Assembly (NCBI RefSeq): GCF_016462545.1
Contig: NZ_JAEMTA010000002.1
Coordinates: forward strand, 166,324 to 230,323
Direction of reading: 5' to 3'
DNA: 64,000 nt
Origin: Mycolicibacterium sp.
GTDB taxonomy: Bacteria > Actinomycetota > Actinomycetes > Mycobacteriales > Mycobacteriaceae
Shown here: one piece after another, positions 50,811 through 62,998 of the stretch
Position numbering within the stretch: the stretch's first letter is position 1
Layout of the letters: each line of letters starts with the position of its first letter
The notes under the pieces: model-generated
Databases searched by the model: none
Told to the model about the DNA's origin: nothing
Seen by the model: the letters and a program-made list of their open reading frames with translations, nothing else
Program-made: the position numbers and the translations under genes

Positions 50811-51583
50811 GTAACCCCGGCGGCGTTCGAGTGGAACGCAATGGCCCCGTGACGACCGTGATCATGAATCGGCCGCATGCCCGCAACGCCGTCAACGGCC
50901 CCGCCGCCGCGGGTCTGCACGCCGCCTTCGAAGAGTTCGATCGGGACGACTCGGCGGCGGTGGCAGTGCTGTGGGGGGACAACGGAACCTTCTGTGCCGG
51001 AGCCGATCTCAAAGCCTTCGGCACCCCCGACGCCAACCCCGTGCACCGCACCGGGCCGGCTCCGATGGGCCCGTCGCGCATGACCCTGTCCAAGCCCGTC
51101 ATCGCGGCGGTGAGCGGGTTCGCGGTAGCCGGGGGACTGGAGCTGGCGCTGTGGTGCGACATGCGCGTGGCCGAGGAGGACGCCGTCTTCGGTGTCTACT
51201 GCCGCCGTTGGGGAGTGCCGCTCATCGACGGTGGCACGGTGCGCCTCCCGCGACTGATCGGCCACAGTCGCGCGATGGACCTGATCCTCACCGGTCGCAG
51301 CGTCGACGCTGGCGAGGCGTTCGCGATCGGACTGGCCAACCGCGTGGTTCCCCGTGGGCAGGCCCGCGAGGCCGCCGAAACCCTGGCCGCCGAACTCGCC
51401 GCGCTGCCGCAGCAGTGCCTGCGCGCCGATCGGCTGTCCGCGCTGAACCAGTGGGGGATGTCGGAGTCCGACGCGATGGACGTCGAATTCGGGAGCATGT
51501 CCCGGGTTGCCGCTGAATCACTTTCTGGTGCAAAGCGATTCGCCGACGGTGCGGGCCGCCACGGGCTCGCTAGCCCTTCCTGA
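50807..51583 (+). CDS. echA5: Enoyl-CoA hydratase EchA5
   Basis: A 258-residue crotonase-family enzyme (Rv0675 position). The oxyanion-hole regions are NGTFCAGADLKAFG and AVSGFAVAGGLELALWCDMR, with the active-site region VYCRRWGVPLIDGGTVRLPR. ATG 50807 overlaps the PaaX stop by four bases; the track of open frame upstream is the shadow of the PaaX gene. Its 3' end overlaps the convergent DUF3060 gene by 14 bp. Confidence 0.93.
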   Translation: MSNPGGVRVERNGPVTTVIMNRPHARNAVNGPAAAGLHAAFEEFDRDDSAAVAVLWGDNGTFCAGADLKAFGTPDANPVHRTGPAPMGPSRMTLSKPVIAAVSGFAVAGGLELALWCDMRVAEEDAVFGVYCRRWGVPLIDGGTVRLPRLIGHSRAMDLILTGRSVDAGEAFAIGLANRVVPRGQAREAAETLAAELAALPQQCLRADRLSALNQWGMSESDAMDVEFGSMSRVAAESLSGAKRFADGAGRHGLASPS

Positions 51584-51971
51584 TCGAGTTCCCCGAACCC
51601 GTGTCATTGACCTTCGGGTCGCCGTCGGCGTACGTGACGGTGTTGTTCAGGCCGACGACACTCAGGCCGGTATCGATCTTCTCGAACGTGAGCTTGTTGT
51701 CGGCGCCGCCGATGTTCACGTTGTCACACGTGCCCTTCACCGTCAGGGTGTTGTTGGAGCCGCCGACGGTGAGCGACTTTCCGTCGGCGCAGTCGATCTC
51801 GGCGGTGGTGCCGACCGATCCGTAGTTGATGGTGTTGGCGATCTCGACCTGTACGCCGGACGTCCCCACGGTCGCCGAGGTGGAGCCCGAACCGCCGGAG
51901 CCACAACCGGCTAGGCCGACTGCACCGGCGGCGGCCACGGCGGCAAGCAGAGCGGCGAGGTCCGCGCGCAT
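51570..51971 (-). CDS. DUF3060-domain lipoprotein
   Basis: A 133-residue small exported protein with signal peptide and lipobox VGLAGC (Cys about 23). The mature part has repeated beta-strand units of type GGSNNTLTVKGTCDNV and GGADNKLTF typical of DUF3060, a mycobacterial family resembling Rv0679c/Rv0680c products. Function unknown; cell-envelope location predicted. It is two bases downstream of a second DUF3060 gene. Confidence 0.82.
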   Translation of the reverse strand: MRADLAALLAAVAAAGAVGLAGCGSGGSGSTSATVGTSGVQVEIANTINYGSVGTTAEIDCADGKSLTVGGSNNTLTVKGTCDNVNIGGADNKLTFEKIDTGLSVVGLNNTVTYADGDPKVNDTGSGNSIRKG

Positions 51972-51973
51972 GA

Positions 51974-52366
51974 CTATGCGGCCACCCGATCGATGCGGTT
52001 CGTCATGCCGAGTTCACGGCCGCGGTCCAACACCGCCGGGTCGCCGCTGTGATAGAGCACCGTCTGATCGAATCCGTAGACGGTGATGTCGTTGACGACG
52101 TTGTCCACCACGATGATGTTCGACGAACCCTGTACCGAGACGCCCCAGCACGAGCCGACGGCGTTGATGTTGTTGTTCGATCCGACGACGATCAGGGCGG
52201 AGTCGTTGCAGTCCAACGTCTGATTGATGCCCTGGCCGGTGATGTGCGTGTCGCCGTTCTTGGCCTGAGCGGTCGGAACGCCGACGCTCAGAGCGCCCGA
52301 TGCGGCGATCACAGCCACCGCCAGCGAAGTGCCCAACGCCTTCCACACCACGGTGGTCCCCTTCAT
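51974..52366 (-). CDS. DUF3060-domain secreted protein
   Basis: A 130-residue protein with a signal peptide (KGTTVVWKALGTSLAVAVIA, cleavage near AQA-KNG) but no lipobox. The DUF3060 core contains DCNDSALIVVGSNNNINAVG and VVDNVVNDITVYGFDQTV, parallel to the adjacent lipoprotein, so the two are tandem paralogues of one operon. ATG 52366 is chosen; the frame open further upstream crosses the divergent lipoprotein gene. Function unknown. Confidence 0.82.
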   Translation of the reverse strand: MKGTTVVWKALGTSLAVAVIAASGALSVGVPTAQAKNGDTHITGQGINQTLDCNDSALIVVGSNNNINAVGSCWGVSVQGSSNIIVVDNVVNDITVYGFDQTVLYHSGDPAVLDRGRELGMTNRIDRVAA

Positions 52367-52498
52367 GTCGCGGCCTCGATCCCTGCGCAGGACTCTACGT
52401 TGCCGCACCCTCCCCGCGAGACCCGTTCGTCCGTTCCGCCCGGCGCCGTTCAGGTCAGCGTCGGGAGGGGCGTTGGCGCTGGGTAGCGTGTTCAGACT

Positions 52499-53038
52499 AT
52501 GCGCGGGCGGGGCGGACGGGGAGCCACGGCGTTGGCCGTGACGATGGCCGTGACAGCGGCCGTGGCGGGTTGTTCGCAGACCGTCGGTGGAACCGCCGAG
52601 CGAGTCCGGCCGGGCGAGCCCGACGCCGACCGTAGCTACGGATTCGTCGACGATCGTTGCGGGCTCCTGCACGACGACTCGATCAAGGACCTGCTGGGCG
52701 CCGTCAGCGTGGTGAAGCCCTTCAGCGGTGCCGTGTGCCAGTACCTGCTCACCACTGACGGCGGTCTGATCGACGTCGTCTTCTCCTGGTTCGAGGAGGG
52801 CAGCATCGCCCGCGAACGCGGCGTCGCCACCGACCGCGGCGCGCGCATCACCGACGTCGACGTCGCGCGGCACCCGGCGTTCCTGGCTCAACGCCCGGAC
52901 GCCGCCGACGCCTGCTCGGCCACGGCCGCCGCCGGATCGGGTGTGCTGACGTGGTGGGTGCAATTCCGCCCCGGCGCCGACGAGCCCTGCGCGGCCGCGG
53001 AGAAACTGCTCTCGGCGACGTTGTCGGCGAACCTGTGA
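52499..53038 (+). CDS. DUF3558-type lipoprotein
   Basis: A 179-residue lipoprotein with lipobox AAVAGC (Cys about 25). The mature region has two conserved cysteine-containing segments, YGFVDDRCGLLHDDSIKDLL and VKPFSGAVCQYLL, the pattern of DUF3558 mycobacterial lipoproteins. It diverges from the DUF3060 pair and its stop overlaps the next lipoprotein's GTG by four bases. Function unknown. Confidence 0.75.
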   Translation: MRGRGGRGATALAVTMAVTAAVAGCSQTVGGTAERVRPGEPDADRSYGFVDDRCGLLHDDSIKDLLGAVSVVKPFSGAVCQYLLTTDGGLIDVVFSWFEEGSIARERGVATDRGARITDVDVARHPAFLAQRPDAADACSATAAAGSGVLTWWVQFRPGADEPCAAAEKLLSATLSANL

Positions 53039-53556
53039 CCACCATGCGCCTGCTCGCCGGGCTCGCGGTCGGGGGCGTCGTGCTCGCCGGTTGCGGAACT
53101 TCCGGGTCGGACATCGCGGGTCCGGCGCCGTCGGACTCGAGCGGCGGGTTCCGCAGCACCGACTGCAACGCGGTGACCGACGCCGACGTCACGAAGGCCG
53201 TGGGGTCGACGTTCTTCACCCGGGTGGTGGTCAGCGACGTCGGCTGCTTCTGGCAGGAGAACACCGCCATCGGAGACGTCGGACTCGGGATGGGGATCTC
53301 GACGTGGTGGTACCGCGGCAGCGGGCTGGACGCCGAGCGGTCGCTGGAACGGAACGCGGGCCGCACCTTGACCGAGCTGACGATCGACGGCAACACGGGC
53401 TTCAAGGCCTACGACGGCAACGCCTGCAGCGTCTACGTGGCCAAGGGGAGCGATGTCATCACATGGTCGATCCAGACGGTCAACGCCGTGATGTTGCCGG
53501 ATCTGTGTTCGATCACGGAGACACTCGCGCAGCTCAGCCAGGACAGAGTGAGCTAA
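53035..53556 (+). CDS. DUF3558-type lipoprotein, tandem paralogue
   Basis: A 173-residue lipoprotein with lipobox VVLAGC (Cys about 20). It has FRSTDCNAVTDADVTKAVGS and VSDVGCFWQENT, aligning with the preceding protein's cysteine segments, so the two are tandem duplicates. GTG 53035 overlaps the upstream stop as GTGA; ATG three codons later is an alternative. Function unknown. Confidence 0.75.
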   Translation: MTTMRLLAGLAVGGVVLAGCGTSGSDIAGPAPSDSSGGFRSTDCNAVTDADVTKAVGSTFFTRVVVSDVGCFWQENTAIGDVGLGMGISTWWYRGSGLDAERSLERNAGRTLTELTIDGNTGFKAYDGNACSVYVAKGSDVITWSIQTVNAVMLPDLCSITETLAQLSQDRVS

Positions 53557-53614
53557 CCGGCGGGCTAGGCACATCGACTCTCCGAACCGACCGGCGGTAC
53601 TAGAGTCTTCCCCC

Positions 53615-54226
53615 ATGGCAGCTGGGTCGGAGTCGGCATCCGCCGCGGGCAGATCCAAGAGTCCCGCCCGGACGACCAAGCTCAGCCGCGACACGATCGT
53701 CAACGCCGCGCTGACGTTCCTGGACCGTGAGGGCTGGGACGCGCTGACCATCAATGCGCTGGCGATGCAGCTCGGCACCAAGGGCCCGTCGCTGTACAAC
53801 CACGTCGACAGCCTCGAAGACCTGCGTCGCACGGTCCGAATGCGCGTCGTCGACGACATCATCGGCATGCTCAACACCGTCGGGGACGGCCGCACCCGCG
53901 ACGATGCGGTGGTCTCGATGGCCAGCGCCTACCGCAGCTACGCCCACCACCACCCCGGGCGATATTCGGCGTTCACCCGCATGCCGCTGGGCGGTGACGA
54001 TCCCGAATACACGGATGCCACCCGCGCGGCCGCCCAGCCGGTCATCGACGTCCTGACGTCGTATGGGCTCGAGGGCGAGAACGGATTCTTCGCGGCGCTC
54101 GAGTTCTGGTCGGCCCTGCACGGTTTCGTGCTTCTGGAGATGACCGGCGTGATGGATGCGATCGACACCGACGCGGTCTTCACCGACATGGTTCTGCGGC
54201 TGGCGGCCGGCATGGAGAGGCGATGA
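53615..54226 (+). CDS. TetR-family regulator (Rv0681-like)
   Basis: A 203-residue regulator. The HTH is at about 25-65 with IVNAALTFLDREGWDALTIN and MQLGTKGPSLYNHVDSLEDL. A C-terminal ligand domain of the TetR_C_33/WHG type includes HHHPGRYSAFTRMPLGG. It lies immediately upstream of the rpsL operon as Rv0681 does, which suggests a conserved but unexplained association with the translation genes. Confidence 0.88.
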   Translation: MAAGSESASAAGRSKSPARTTKLSRDTIVNAALTFLDREGWDALTINALAMQLGTKGPSLYNHVDSLEDLRRTVRMRVVDDIIGMLNTVGDGRTRDDAVVSMASAYRSYAHHHPGRYSAFTRMPLGGDDPEYTDATRAAAQPVIDVLTSYGLEGENGFFAALEFWSALHGFVLLEMTGVMDAIDTDAVFTDMVLRLAAGMERR

Positions 54227-54312
54227 GCGCTTGCGCGAAGAGCAGAAGATGGCGATGAGCGGGAGCTGAAAACCCCATGATCTGCGCAGCTCGGGGGCGC
54301 CTTCGGCGCGCT

Positions 54313-54342
54313 TTGACCTGCGGCACCGCGGACAGGTATTGT
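54313..54342 (+). promoter_or_regulatory. rpsL: Candidate SigA promoter of the rpsL operon
   Basis: TTGACC (54313-54318), 18-bp spacer, TATTGT (54337-54342). It lies 230 bp upstream of rpsL in the 346-bp gap after the TetR gene; the remaining leader shows no gene. Confidence 0.6.
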
Positions 54343-54572
54343 GGTCGATCGTGCCTGGCCGATAGGGCGCTTGGGGCTGTGATGCCCGCAAGCAAGCCTG
54401 CACGCCGGGCCAATTCGCATGTCCACGACGCATCGACGAGATTCGGTGCACGGGCGCGTGCGACACACCCGGCCGCGGGGTAAGGCGGCAGAGCGTAACC
54501 GCAGTACACAGACTTGAGAACGACCGAAGTAACCGAAGAGCAGTAACACGAAGCAACACAGAAAGCCGGTAC

Positions 54573-54947
54573 ATGCCAACCATCAACCAGCTGGTCCGCA
54601 AGGGTCGCCGGGACAAGATCGCCAAGGTCAAGACCGCGGCCCTCAAGGGCAGCCCACAGCGCCGCGGCGTGTGCACTCGCGTGTACACGACCACCCCGAA
54701 GAAGCCGAACTCGGCACTTCGCAAGGTTGCGCGCGTGAAGCTGACCACTGGAGTTGAGGTCACCGCCTACATCCCGGGCGAGGGCCACAACCTGCAGGAG
54801 CACTCGATGGTGCTGGTTCGCGGAGGCCGCGTGAAGGACCTCCCCGGCGTGCGGTACAAGATCATTCGCGGCTCGCTCGACACCCAGGGTGTGAAGAGCC
54901 GTAAGCAGGCACGGAGCCGCTACGGCGCCAAGAAGGAGAAGAGCTAA
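54573..54947 (+). CDS. rpsL: 30S ribosomal protein S12
   Basis: A 124-residue uS12 of the decoding centre. Lys43 (in [13 protein letters not shown]) and Lys88 (in [14 protein letters not shown]) are both wild type, so no common streptomycin-resistance substitution is present. First gene of the rpsL-rpsG-fusA-tuf operon. Its TAA overlaps the rpsG ATG by one base. Confidence 0.98.
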   Translation: MPTINQLVRKGRRDKIAKVKTAALKGSPQRRGVCTRVYTTTPKKPNSALRKVARVKLTTGVEVTAYIPGEGHNLQEHSMVLVRGGRVKDLPGVRYKIIRGSLDTQGVKSRKQARSRYGAKKEKS

Positions 54948-55417
54948 TGCCGCGCAAGGGCCCCGCACCCAAGCGGCCGCTGGTCAACGACCCGGTCTAC
55001 GGTTCGCAGCTGGTCACCCAGCTCGTCAACAAGGTTCTGCTGGACGGGAAGAAATCCCTCGCCGAACGCATTGTGTATGGAGCGCTCGAACAGGCTCGTG
55101 ACAAGACCGGTACCGACCCGGTCGTCACCCTCAAGCGCGCCCTCGACAACGTCAAGCCCGCGCTGGAGGTTCGCAGCCGCCGCGTCGGCGGCGCCACGTA
55201 CCAGGTGCCCGTCGAGGTCCGCCCCGAGCGGTCCACCACGCTGGCCCTGCGCTGGCTGGTGAGCTTCTCGAAGCAGCGCCGGGAGAAGACCATGGTCGAA
55301 CGCCTGGCCAACGAATTGCTCGACGCGAGCAACGGCCTGGGTGCCGCCGTCAAGCGGCGCGAGGACACCCACAAGATGGCCGAGGCGAACCGGGCCTTCG
55401 CGCACTACCGCTGGTGA
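54947..55417 (+). CDS. rpsG: 30S ribosomal protein S7
   Basis: A 156-residue uS7 that nucleates 30S head assembly and contacts E-site tRNA. Typical stretches are [36 protein letters not shown] and [11 protein letters not shown] at the C-terminus. Translationally coupled to rpsL through TAATG. Confidence 0.98.
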   Translation: MPRKGPAPKRPLVNDPVYGSQLVTQLVNKVLLDGKKSLAERIVYGALEQARDKTGTDPVVTLKRALDNVKPALEVRSRRVGGATYQVPVEVRPERSTTLALRWLVSFSKQRREKTMVERLANELLDASNGLGAAVKRREDTHKMAEANRAFAHYRW

Positions 55418-55494
55418 TTGCAGCCGGCGGTTAGCGCAAGCCGGCCGCCGGTCTACATCAACAACCAACAAGCAAGAAAGAGTGGGAAGACGCC

Positions 55495-57597
55495 GTGGCA
55501 CAGGACGTGCTCACCGACCTCACCAAGGTCCGCAACATCGGCATCATGGCGCACATCGATGCCGGTAAGACGACGACGACCGAGCGCATCCTCTACTACA
55601 CCGGTATCAGCTACAAGATCGGTGAGGTGCACGACGGCGCCGCCACGATGGACTGGATGGAGCAGGAGCAGGAGCGGGGTATCACCATTACCTCGGCTGC
55701 CACCACCTGCTTCTGGGATGGCAACCAGATCAACATCATCGACACCCCCGGGCACGTCGACTTCACCGTCGAGGTGGAGCGCAGCCTTCGCGTGCTCGAT
55801 GGCGCCGTCGCCGTCTTCGACGGCAAGGAAGGCGTGGAGCCGCAGTCCGAGCAGGTCTGGCGCCAAGCCGACAAGTACGACGTGCCGCGCATCTGCTTCG
55901 TCAACAAGATGGACAAGATCGGCGCGGACTTCTACTTCACCGTGCGCACCATCGAGGAGCGCCTTGGCGCCCGCGCGCTGCCGATCCAGCTGCCCATCGG
56001 TTCCGAGGGCGACTTCGAGGGCATCGTCGACCTGGTCGAGATGAAGGCCAAGGTCTGGCGCGGCGAGACCAAGCTCGGCGAGACCTACGAGACCATCGAC
56101 ATCCCGGCCGAGCTGCAAGAGCAGGCCGACGAGTACCGCACCAAGCTGCTGGAGACGGTCGCCGAGACCGACGAGGCCCTGCTGGAGAAGTACTTCGGTG
56201 GCGAAGAGCTCACGGTCGAAGAGATCAAGGGCGCGATTCGCAAGCTGACCGTCAACTCCGAGATCTACCCGGTGCTGTGCGGCAGTGCGTTCAAGAACAA
56301 GGGCGTTCAGCCCATGCTCGACGCCGTCATCGACTACCTGCCCTCCCCGCTGGACGTCGAGTCCGTGACCGGACACGTGCCCGGCAAGGAAGACGAACTG
56401 GTCACCCGCAAGCCCTCGACGACCGAGCCGTTCTCCGCGCTGGCGTTCAAGGTTGCGACGCATCCGTTCTTCGGCAAGCTCACCTACGTTCGCGTGTACT
56501 CGGGCAAGGTCGACTCCGGCGCCCAGGTCATCAACGCGACCAAGGGCAAGAAGGAGCGTCTGGGCAAGCTGTTCCAGATGCACTCCAACAAGGAGAACCC
56601 GGTCGAGACGGCCGCTGCCGGCCACATCTATGCCGTGATCGGTCTGAAGGACACCACCACCGGTGACACCCTCAGCGATGCGCAGCAGCAGGTCGTGCTC
56701 GAGTCGATGACCTTCCCCGATCCAGTGATCGAGGTGGCCATCGAGCCGAAGACGAAGAGCGACCAGGAGAAGCTGTCCCTGGCGATCCAGAAGCTCGCCG
56801 AGGAAGACCCGACCTTCAAGGTCCACCAGGACTCGGAGACCGGCCAGACCGTCATCGGCGGCATGGGCGAGCTCCACCTCGACATCCTCGTCGACCGCAT
56901 GCGGCGCGAGTTCAAGGTCGAGGCCAACGTCGGCAAGCCGCAGGTCGCCTACAAGGAGACCATCAAGCGTGCGGTCGAAAAGGTCGAGTTCACGCACAAG
57001 AAGCAGACCGGCGGCTCCGGCCAGTTCGCGAAGGTCCTGGTCAGCATCGAGCCCTTCACCGGCGAAGACGGCGCGACCTACGAGTTCGAGAACAAGGTCA
57101 GCGGCGGTCGCATCCCGCGCGAGTACATCCCGTCGGTGGACGCCGGTGCTCAGGACGCCATGCAGTACGGCGTGCTGGCCGGCTACCCGCTGGTGAACGT
57201 GAAGCTGATCCTGCTCGACGGTGCTTACCACGACGTCGACTCGTCGGAAATGGCCTTCAAGATCGCCGGCTCTCAGGTGCTGAAGAAGGCTGCCGCGCAA
57301 GCGCAGCCCACCATCCTGGAGCCCGTCATGGCCGTCGAGGTCACCACGCCCGAGGATTACATGGGTGAAGTGATTGGCGACCTGAACTCCCGCCGTGGTC
57401 AGATTCAAGCCATGGAGGAGCGCAGTGGAGCCCGCGTCGTGCGGGCGACTGTGCCGCTGTCGGAGATGTTCGGCTACGTCGGCGACCTTCGGTCGAAGAC
57501 CCAGGGCCGGGCGAACTACTCCATGGTGTTCGACTCGTACGCCGAAGTTCCGGCGAACGTGTCGAAGGAGATCATCGCGAAGGCCACCGGGCAGTAA
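55495..57597 (+). CDS. fusA: Elongation factor G
   Basis: A 700-residue translocation GTPase. G1 is [16 protein letters not shown]3 DTPGHVDF, G4 NKMD, then domains II-V with [23 protein letters not shown] 55495 lies 77 bp after rpsG behind a GTGGGAAGA ribosome site. No sign of the paralogous FusA2 type. Confidence 0.98.
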   Translation: MAQDVLTDLTKVRNIGIMAHIDAGKTTTTERILYYTGISYKIGEVHDGAATMDWMEQEQERGITITSAATTCFWDGNQINIIDTPGHVDFTVEVERSLRVLDGAVAVFDGKEGVEPQSEQVWRQADKYDVPRICFVNKMDKIGADFYFTVRTIEERLGARALPIQLPIGSEGDFEGIVDLVEMKAKVWRGETKLGETYETIDIPAELQEQADEYRTKLLETVAETDEALLEKYFGGEELTVEEIKGAIRKLTVNSEIYPVLCGSAFKNKGVQPMLDAVIDYLPSPLDVESVTGHVPGKEDELVTRKPSTTEPFSALAFKVATHPFFGKLTYVRVYSGKVDSGAQVINATKGKKERLGKLFQMHSNKENPVETAAAGHIYAVIGLKDTTTGDTLSDAQQQVVLESMTFPDPVIEVAIEPKTKSDQEKLSLAIQKLAEEDPTFKVHQDSETGQTVIGGMGELHLDILVDRMRREFKVEANVGKPQVAYKETIKRAVEKVEFTHKKQTGGSGQFAKVLVSIEPFTGEDGATYEFENKVSGGRIPREYIPSVDAGAQDAMQYGVLAGYPLVNVKLILLDGAYHDVDSSEMAFKIAGSQVLKKAAAQAQPTILEPVMAVEVTTPEDYMGEVIGDLNSRRGQIQAMEERSGARVVRATVPLSEMFGYVGDLRSKTQGRANYSMVFDSYAEVPANVSKEIIAKATGQ

Positions 57598-57690
57598 CCC
57601 CCGGGCGACAACCGGTAGCCTCGCGGCGACCACACAACTGAAAACCGAATACCTAAAACAAGCATCATCGAAGTCCAGGAGGACACAGAA

Positions 57691-58881
<1,191 letters not shown>

Positions 58882-58896
58882 TCTGAGCTAGTCGCG

Positions 58897-58932
58897 AAGC
58901 GGCGCTCACCCGAAAGGGTGGGCGCCGCTTTC
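58897..58932 (+). terminator. Intrinsic terminator after tuf
   Basis: Stem AAGCGGCGC-CACCC / GGGTG-GCGCCGCTT with a GAAA tetraloop, followed by a short T-containing tail (TTTCG). It closes the rpsL-tuf transcription unit. Confidence 0.8.
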
Positions 58933-59049
58933 GTATTCGCTCCCGCGTCGAACAGGCGCGCGCCGAGATGGCCCGACCAGAGCGGTATTCGACTCGTAGG
59001 CGTCTACGATGAGCGTGCTGAGCAGGGGGATCGGGAAGGGTGGTAAGGA

Positions 59050-59784
59050 TTGTCCGTCATCAACGTGCGCGCGTTCACCGACGTCGGTCTGGTGCGCAAG
59101 CGCAACGAGGACGCCATCCTGGTCGCCGGCTGGCTCAGTCAGACGCGCGAAGGCTCGCTCGTCACAATGGATTTCGCGCCGACGACCCCGTTCGTGTGCG
59201 CGGTCGCCGACGGCATGGGCGGCCATGTCGGTGGTGATCTGGCGAGCCGCGTGGCGCTCACCGTCATCGCCGAGCGCTCGCTCGAGTGGACCACCGCCGA
59301 AGACGTCGAGGCGACGCTGACCGACACCAACGAGCAGGTGCGGGCCGTCGGCGTGGACGCCGACCTGCAGGGGCTGGGTACGACGGTCGCCGGGCTGTGC
59401 CTCACGGCCGACGAGATCATCATCTTCAACGTCGGCGACAGCCCGCTCTTCTCGATCACCGACGGCGTGTGCACGCAGATCTCCATCGACGACTCGGTGT
59501 TCGACTCCAACGGCAGACCGACCAACATCATCACGCAGTCGCTCGGGCAGTTCCCGCCGGTGCATCCGCATCTGACGGTGCTTCCGCGGGAGGCCGGGAC
59601 GTACCTGATGTGTTCGGACGGCGTCAGCGGGGTGATGACCCCCGACGAGCTTCGGGAGGCGGTCCTGAGGTCCGACCTCGATGAGCTCGCGGAAGAGATC
59701 ATCACGACCACGCGTGAGAAGGGGGCCCACGACAACTTCTCGTTCGTCATCGTCGAAATCCCCGATTTGGCCGAGTCGTCCTGA
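59050..59784 (+). CDS. PP2C-family serine/threonine protein phosphatase
   Basis: A 244-residue metal-dependent phosphatase. The PP2C motifs are complete: RKRNEDAIL, VADGMGGHVGGDLASRV, GLGTTVAGL, NVGDSPLFSITDG, LMCSDGVSGVM and HDNFSFVIVEI, giving the aspartates that bind two Mn/Mg ions. It has no membrane segment or sensor domain, so it is a stand-alone cytosolic form. TTG 59050 is used; AAGGA lies close upstream but spacing is tight, so a slightly different start is possible. Partner kinase not visible nearby. Confidence 0.88.
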   Translation: MSVINVRAFTDVGLVRKRNEDAILVAGWLSQTREGSLVTMDFAPTTPFVCAVADGMGGHVGGDLASRVALTVIAERSLEWTTAEDVEATLTDTNEQVRAVGVDADLQGLGTTVAGLCLTADEIIIFNVGDSPLFSITDGVCTQISIDDSVFDSNGRPTNIITQSLGQFPPVHPHLTVLPREAGTYLMCSDGVSGVMTPDELREAVLRSDLDELAEEIITTTREKGAHDNFSFVIVEIPDLAESS

Positions 59785-59837
59785 GCGCTCTGAGCTAATC
59801 TGACCAGCACACCGCCCGACTGACGAGGAGCGAGACA

Positions 59838-60698
59838 ATGGTCGGCCGTTACGTCAAGGCGCAGCTGATGGTGTTGCTGTGTGGCGGGCTCGTCGGCCCG
59901 ATCTTCCTCGGGGTCTACTTCGCACTCGGGCAGGCCACCCGCCCCTACATCGCGTGGATGTTCTGGGTGGGTCTGCTGATCACTGCCGCCGACGTACTGA
60001 TCGCCATCGCGCTGGCGAGTTACGGAGCCAAGTCCGCGGCGAAGACCCAGATGCTGGAGGCCAACGGCGTCTTGGCGCTCGCCCAGGTGACGGCGATCGG
60101 CGAGACGGGTACCAGGATCAACGATCAGCCTCTGGTGACGATCGGGCTTCACATCGAGGGGCCGGGAATCCGGCCGTTCGATGCGCAGGACAAGGTGATC
60201 GCATCGGTGACGAGGCTGCCGTTGATCACCGGCCGCAAGTTGGCGGTCCTCGTCGACCCCGTCACCAATCAGTACCAAATCGATTGGAACCGAAGCGCTT
60301 TGGTGGGCGGCATGATGCCGGCTCAGTTCACGCTGGCGGAGGACGGCAACCGGACCTACGATCTCTCCGGACAGGCGGGGCCGCTGATGGAGATCATGCA
60401 GATCCTCAAGGCCAATGGAGTGCCGATGAACGGCACCATCGACATCCGGTCCAACCCGGCAGTGCGGCAACAGGTCATGAACGTGGTGAGACGCACTGCT
60501 GCGCAACAGGTTCCCCCCGCGGCGCACATGTCGGCACCGCCGGTGGACCCGGCGGCCGCATACACGCCGCCGCCCCCACCCGCACCTGAGCCGTCGACCG
60601 CGCAACGCCTGCAGGAGCTGGAGACGCTGCGCGCCATGGGGACCATCTCCGATGCCGAGTACACCGCCAAGCGACAGCAAATCATTGCCGACCTCTGA
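59838..60698 (+). CDS. Two-helix membrane protein with C-terminal SHOCT domain
   Basis: A 286-residue protein. Two transmembrane helices (about 8-30 and 40-62) are followed by a soluble beta-rich region (about 75-200) and a Pro-rich linker (PPPPPAPEPSTAQ). The C-terminus is the short SHOCT helix pair (LETLRAMGTISDAEYTAKRQ). SHOCT modules mediate oligomerisation. It is 53 bp downstream of the phosphatase and may be cotranscribed. Function unknown. Confidence 0.78.
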   Translation: MVGRYVKAQLMVLLCGGLVGPIFLGVYFALGQATRPYIAWMFWVGLLITAADVLIAIALASYGAKSAAKTQMLEANGVLALAQVTAIGETGTRINDQPLVTIGLHIEGPGIRPFDAQDKVIASVTRLPLITGRKLAVLVDPVTNQYQIDWNRSALVGGMMPAQFTLAEDGNRTYDLSGQAGPLMEIMQILKANGVPMNGTIDIRSNPAVRQQVMNVVRRTAAQQVPPAAHMSAPPVDPAAAYTPPPPPAPEPSTAQRLQELETLRAMGTISDAEYTAKRQQIIADL

Positions 60699-60767
60699 TC
60701 GGACCAATTCTCCAGCCGAACAAGCGTTTCGCCACGGCGTGCGGTCGGTGTTCGGGATCATCGGAGG

Positions 60768-62024
60768 ATGACGCAAGCCGCGAAGGGTTCGGTGGATCTG
60801 GGCGTGCACTCCGAGGTGGGCACGCTCCGCAAGGTGCTCGTCTGCTCACCCGGTCTGGCCCACGAACGGCTGACGCCCACCAACTGCGATGATCTCCTGT
60901 TCGACGACGTGTTGTGGGTGCAGAACGCGCGCCGCGACCACTTCGACTTCATGGGCAAGATGCGCGACCACGACGTCGACGTGGTGGAGTTGCACGACGT
61001 TCTGACCGAGACCGTGACCAACCCCGACGCCAAATCGTGGCTGCTCGACCGCAAGATCGTGCCCAACGAGGTCGGCCTCGGCCTGGTCGACGACACCCGC
61101 TCCTTTCTCGAATCGCTGGAGCCGCGCAGGCTCACGGAGCTGCTGATCGGGGGTATGTCCACACGTGACCTCCCTGCGGAGATGACGTCCGGTTACCGCG
61201 CTCTGGCGCGTGAGGCCAACGGTGTCACCGAATATCTGATGCCACCGCTGCCCAATACGCTCTACACCCGCGACACCACCTGCTGGATCTATGGCGGGCT
61301 CACCCTCAATCCGCTGTTCTGGCCCGCCCGTCACGACGAGACGTTGTTGATGAAGGCGATCTACGAGTTCCACCCCGACTTCGCGGGGTCGAAGGTGTGG
61401 TGGGGTGATCCCGAGAAGTCATGGGGCATGGCCACTATCGAGGGTGGCGACGTCCTGGTTCCCGGCAACGGCGTCGTCATCATCGGAATGAGTGAGCGCA
61501 CGTCGCGCCAGGCCATCACCCAAGTCGCGGCGCAACTGTTCGCCGAAGGGGCGGCGGACAAGGTGATCGTCGCGGGCATGCCGAAACTGCGGGCGGCCAT
61601 GCACCTCGACACGGTCTTCACCTTCGCCGACCGCGACGTCGTCACCATCTACCCCGACATCGTCGACAACGTCCAGACGTTCACCCTGCTGCCCAGCGAT
61701 CACCCGCCCGGCGTCGACGTCGTGGCGGAGACCAAGCCCTTCGTAGAGGTAGTCGCGGCGGCACTGGGCCTCGGTTCGCTGCGGGTGGTCGAGACCGGCG
61801 GCAGCGCCTACGACTCCGAGCGTCAGCAGTGGGACAGCGGTAACAACCTGGTCGCGGTCGCGCCGGGCGTGGTCTTCGCGTACGACCGCAACACCCACAC
61901 CAACTCGCTGTTGCGCAAGGCCGGCGTGGAGGTCATCGAGATCGTCGGCGCCGAGTTGGGCCGCGGCCGCGGCGGCGGGCACTGCATGACGTGCCCGATC
62001 GTGCGTGACCCGATCGACTACTAG
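60768..62024 (+). CDS. arcA: Arginine deiminase
   Basis: A 418-residue ADI that hydrolyses arginine to citrulline and ammonia. The guanidino-group-modifying fold is shown by [60 protein letters not shown] and the C-terminal nucleophile region [16 protein letters not shown] 60768 lies directly behind GGAGG, closer than ideal. No ornithine carbamoyltransferase or carbamate kinase is next to it; an amino-acid permease-like fragment and a stress protein lie further right. Function is secure by motif. Confidence 0.93.
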   Translation: MTQAAKGSVDLGVHSEVGTLRKVLVCSPGLAHERLTPTNCDDLLFDDVLWVQNARRDHFDFMGKMRDHDVDVVELHDVLTETVTNPDAKSWLLDRKIVPNEVGLGLVDDTRSFLESLEPRRLTELLIGGMSTRDLPAEMTSGYRALAREANGVTEYLMPPLPNTLYTRDTTCWIYGGLTLNPLFWPARHDETLLMKAIYEFHPDFAGSKVWWGDPEKSWGMATIEGGDVLVPGNGVVIIGMSERTSRQAITQVAAQLFAEGAADKVIVAGMPKLRAAMHLDTVFTFADRDVVTIYPDIVDNVQTFTLLPSDHPPGVDVVAETKPFVEVVAAALGLGSLRVVETGGSAYDSERQQWDSGNNLVAVAPGVVFAYDRNTHTNSLLRKAGVEVIEIVGAELGRGRGGGHCMTCPIVRDPIDY

Positions 62025-62059
62025 AACACGTTTCAGTTCGACTGCTAGCCTGCTCCTGG

Positions 62060-62995
<936 letters not shown>

Positions 62996-62998
62996 CTC

